Source of the DNA: Flavobacteria bacterium RIFCSPLOWO2_12_FULL_31_7
GTDB lineage: Bacteria; Bacteroidota; Bacteroidia; Flavobacteriales; Flavobacteriaceae
Direction of reading: 5' to 3'
Assembly: GCA_001800945.1 (NCBI GenBank)
Contig: MGWJ01000045.1
Location: 1 to 13,726, forward strand
Length of the DNA stretch: 13,726 nucleotides
Shown: positions 13,548 through 13,726 of the stretch, one piece after another
Numbering within the stretch: the stretch's first letter is position 1
Layout: each line of letters begins with the position of its first letter
Made by a program: the position numbers and the translations under genes
Notes under the pieces: generated by a model
Databases searched by the model: none
Seen by the model: the letters and a program-made list of their open reading frames with translations, nothing else
What the model was told of the DNA's origin: nothing

Positions 13548-13726
13548 TTACTGTTCATAAAACCCAACAGATATTAGATATCGCTTAGCTCCAGTAGATT
13601 TTATTTTTTTCTCTAAAATCATAGCTTCACTCCTATTTGACAGACTAAATGAAGTAATTAATTCCCAAGGAATTCCATTTTTAGTTGATAAAGAATAACC
13701 AGAATTATGACGACGCAATCTATCTT
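13548..13726 (-). CDS. GIY-YIG nuclease family protein, C-terminal part (5' end outside window)
   Basis: The - frame is open from the window edge to TAA 13548-13550, giving 58 residues. The text RLRRHNSGYSLSTKNGIPWE, then SNRSEAMILEKKIKSTGAKRYLI, is the second half of the small GIY-YIG (URI) endonuclease domain of the UvrC N-terminal/YhbQ type. The RLRRHN segment belongs to the catalytic Arg/His helix, and the Glu in SEAMILEKKIK matches the conserved metal-binding Glu. The GIY and YIG strands themselves lie outside the window. Full-length members are about 80-100 residues. It ends SVGFYEQ only 2 nt before a partial tRNA and is followed by a strong terminator. The cellular role of these small nucleases is not settled; mobility or repair are options. 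Confidence 0.85.
   Translation of the reverse strand, partial: DRLRRHNSGYSLSTKNGIPWELITSFSLSNRSEAMILEKKIKSTGAKRYLISVGFYEQ

Noticed and set aside
13497..13580. Intact tRNA on - at the right end
   Set aside because: No 5' acceptor strand (needs CGGGGTG) or D arm is present; the sequence upstream is the GIY-YIG coding region, so only the 3' part exists.

Overview
The window looks like chromosomal DNA from a Flavobacterium-like member of the Bacteroidota. The evidence is low GC with AT-rich spacers, several Bacteroidota-type promoters (TTG or TTTG, 18-19 nt, then TAnnTTTG), weak or absent Shine-Dalgarno sequences, and proteins with flavobacterial character (BshC, biotin-dependent acyl-CoA carboxylase subunits, a DUF721/DciA-like protein, a secreted SUMF1-fold protein). 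Most of the content is core or housekeeping. The accessory-type signals sit in the repeat-rich gap near the left end and at the right edge.

Layout. 1-735: the end of a bacterial PH-domain protein and a small secreted protein of unknown function, both on +. 736-1339: a gene-poor gap with a 14-bp-arm palindrome, an in-register array of 21-bp tandem repeats, and a strong terminator for the - strand operon to its right. 1340-4969: a three-gene - strand operon for a biotin-dependent acyl-CoA carboxylase, transcribed in the order biotin carrier, biotin carboxylase, carboxyltransferase. Both spacers hold related repeat remnants. 5063-7165 (-): a membrane-bound hybrid sensor histidine kinase with a CHASE4-like sensor. 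7287-9452 (-): a large radical SAM protein with an unusual C-x4-C-x2-C cluster motif. It is divergent from bshC (9533-11113, +), and promoter boxes for both genes lie in the short gap. 11276-12100 (+): a secreted SUMF1/FGE-fold protein without the catalytic cysteines. 12163-12582 (+): ndk with a clear promoter and a bidirectional terminator. 12692-13409 (-): a two-gene unit of a lipocalin-like lipoprotein and a DUF721 protein, 1 nt apart. 13462-13726 (-): the C-terminal part of a GIY-YIG nuclease gene, directly followed by the 3' two-thirds of a proline-type tRNA sequence and a strong terminator.

Functional links. The only clear multi-gene machine is the acyl-CoA carboxylase: carrier, ATP-dependent carboxylase and carboxyltransferase in one operon, with a residue pattern that leans to propionyl-CoA. 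The most unusual structures are the GIY-YIG/partial-tRNA arrangement and the 21-bp array, whose - strand frame still reads as a methionine-rich heptad repeat broken by stop codons. No CRISPR array, intact tRNA, rRNA or insertion sequence was seen.
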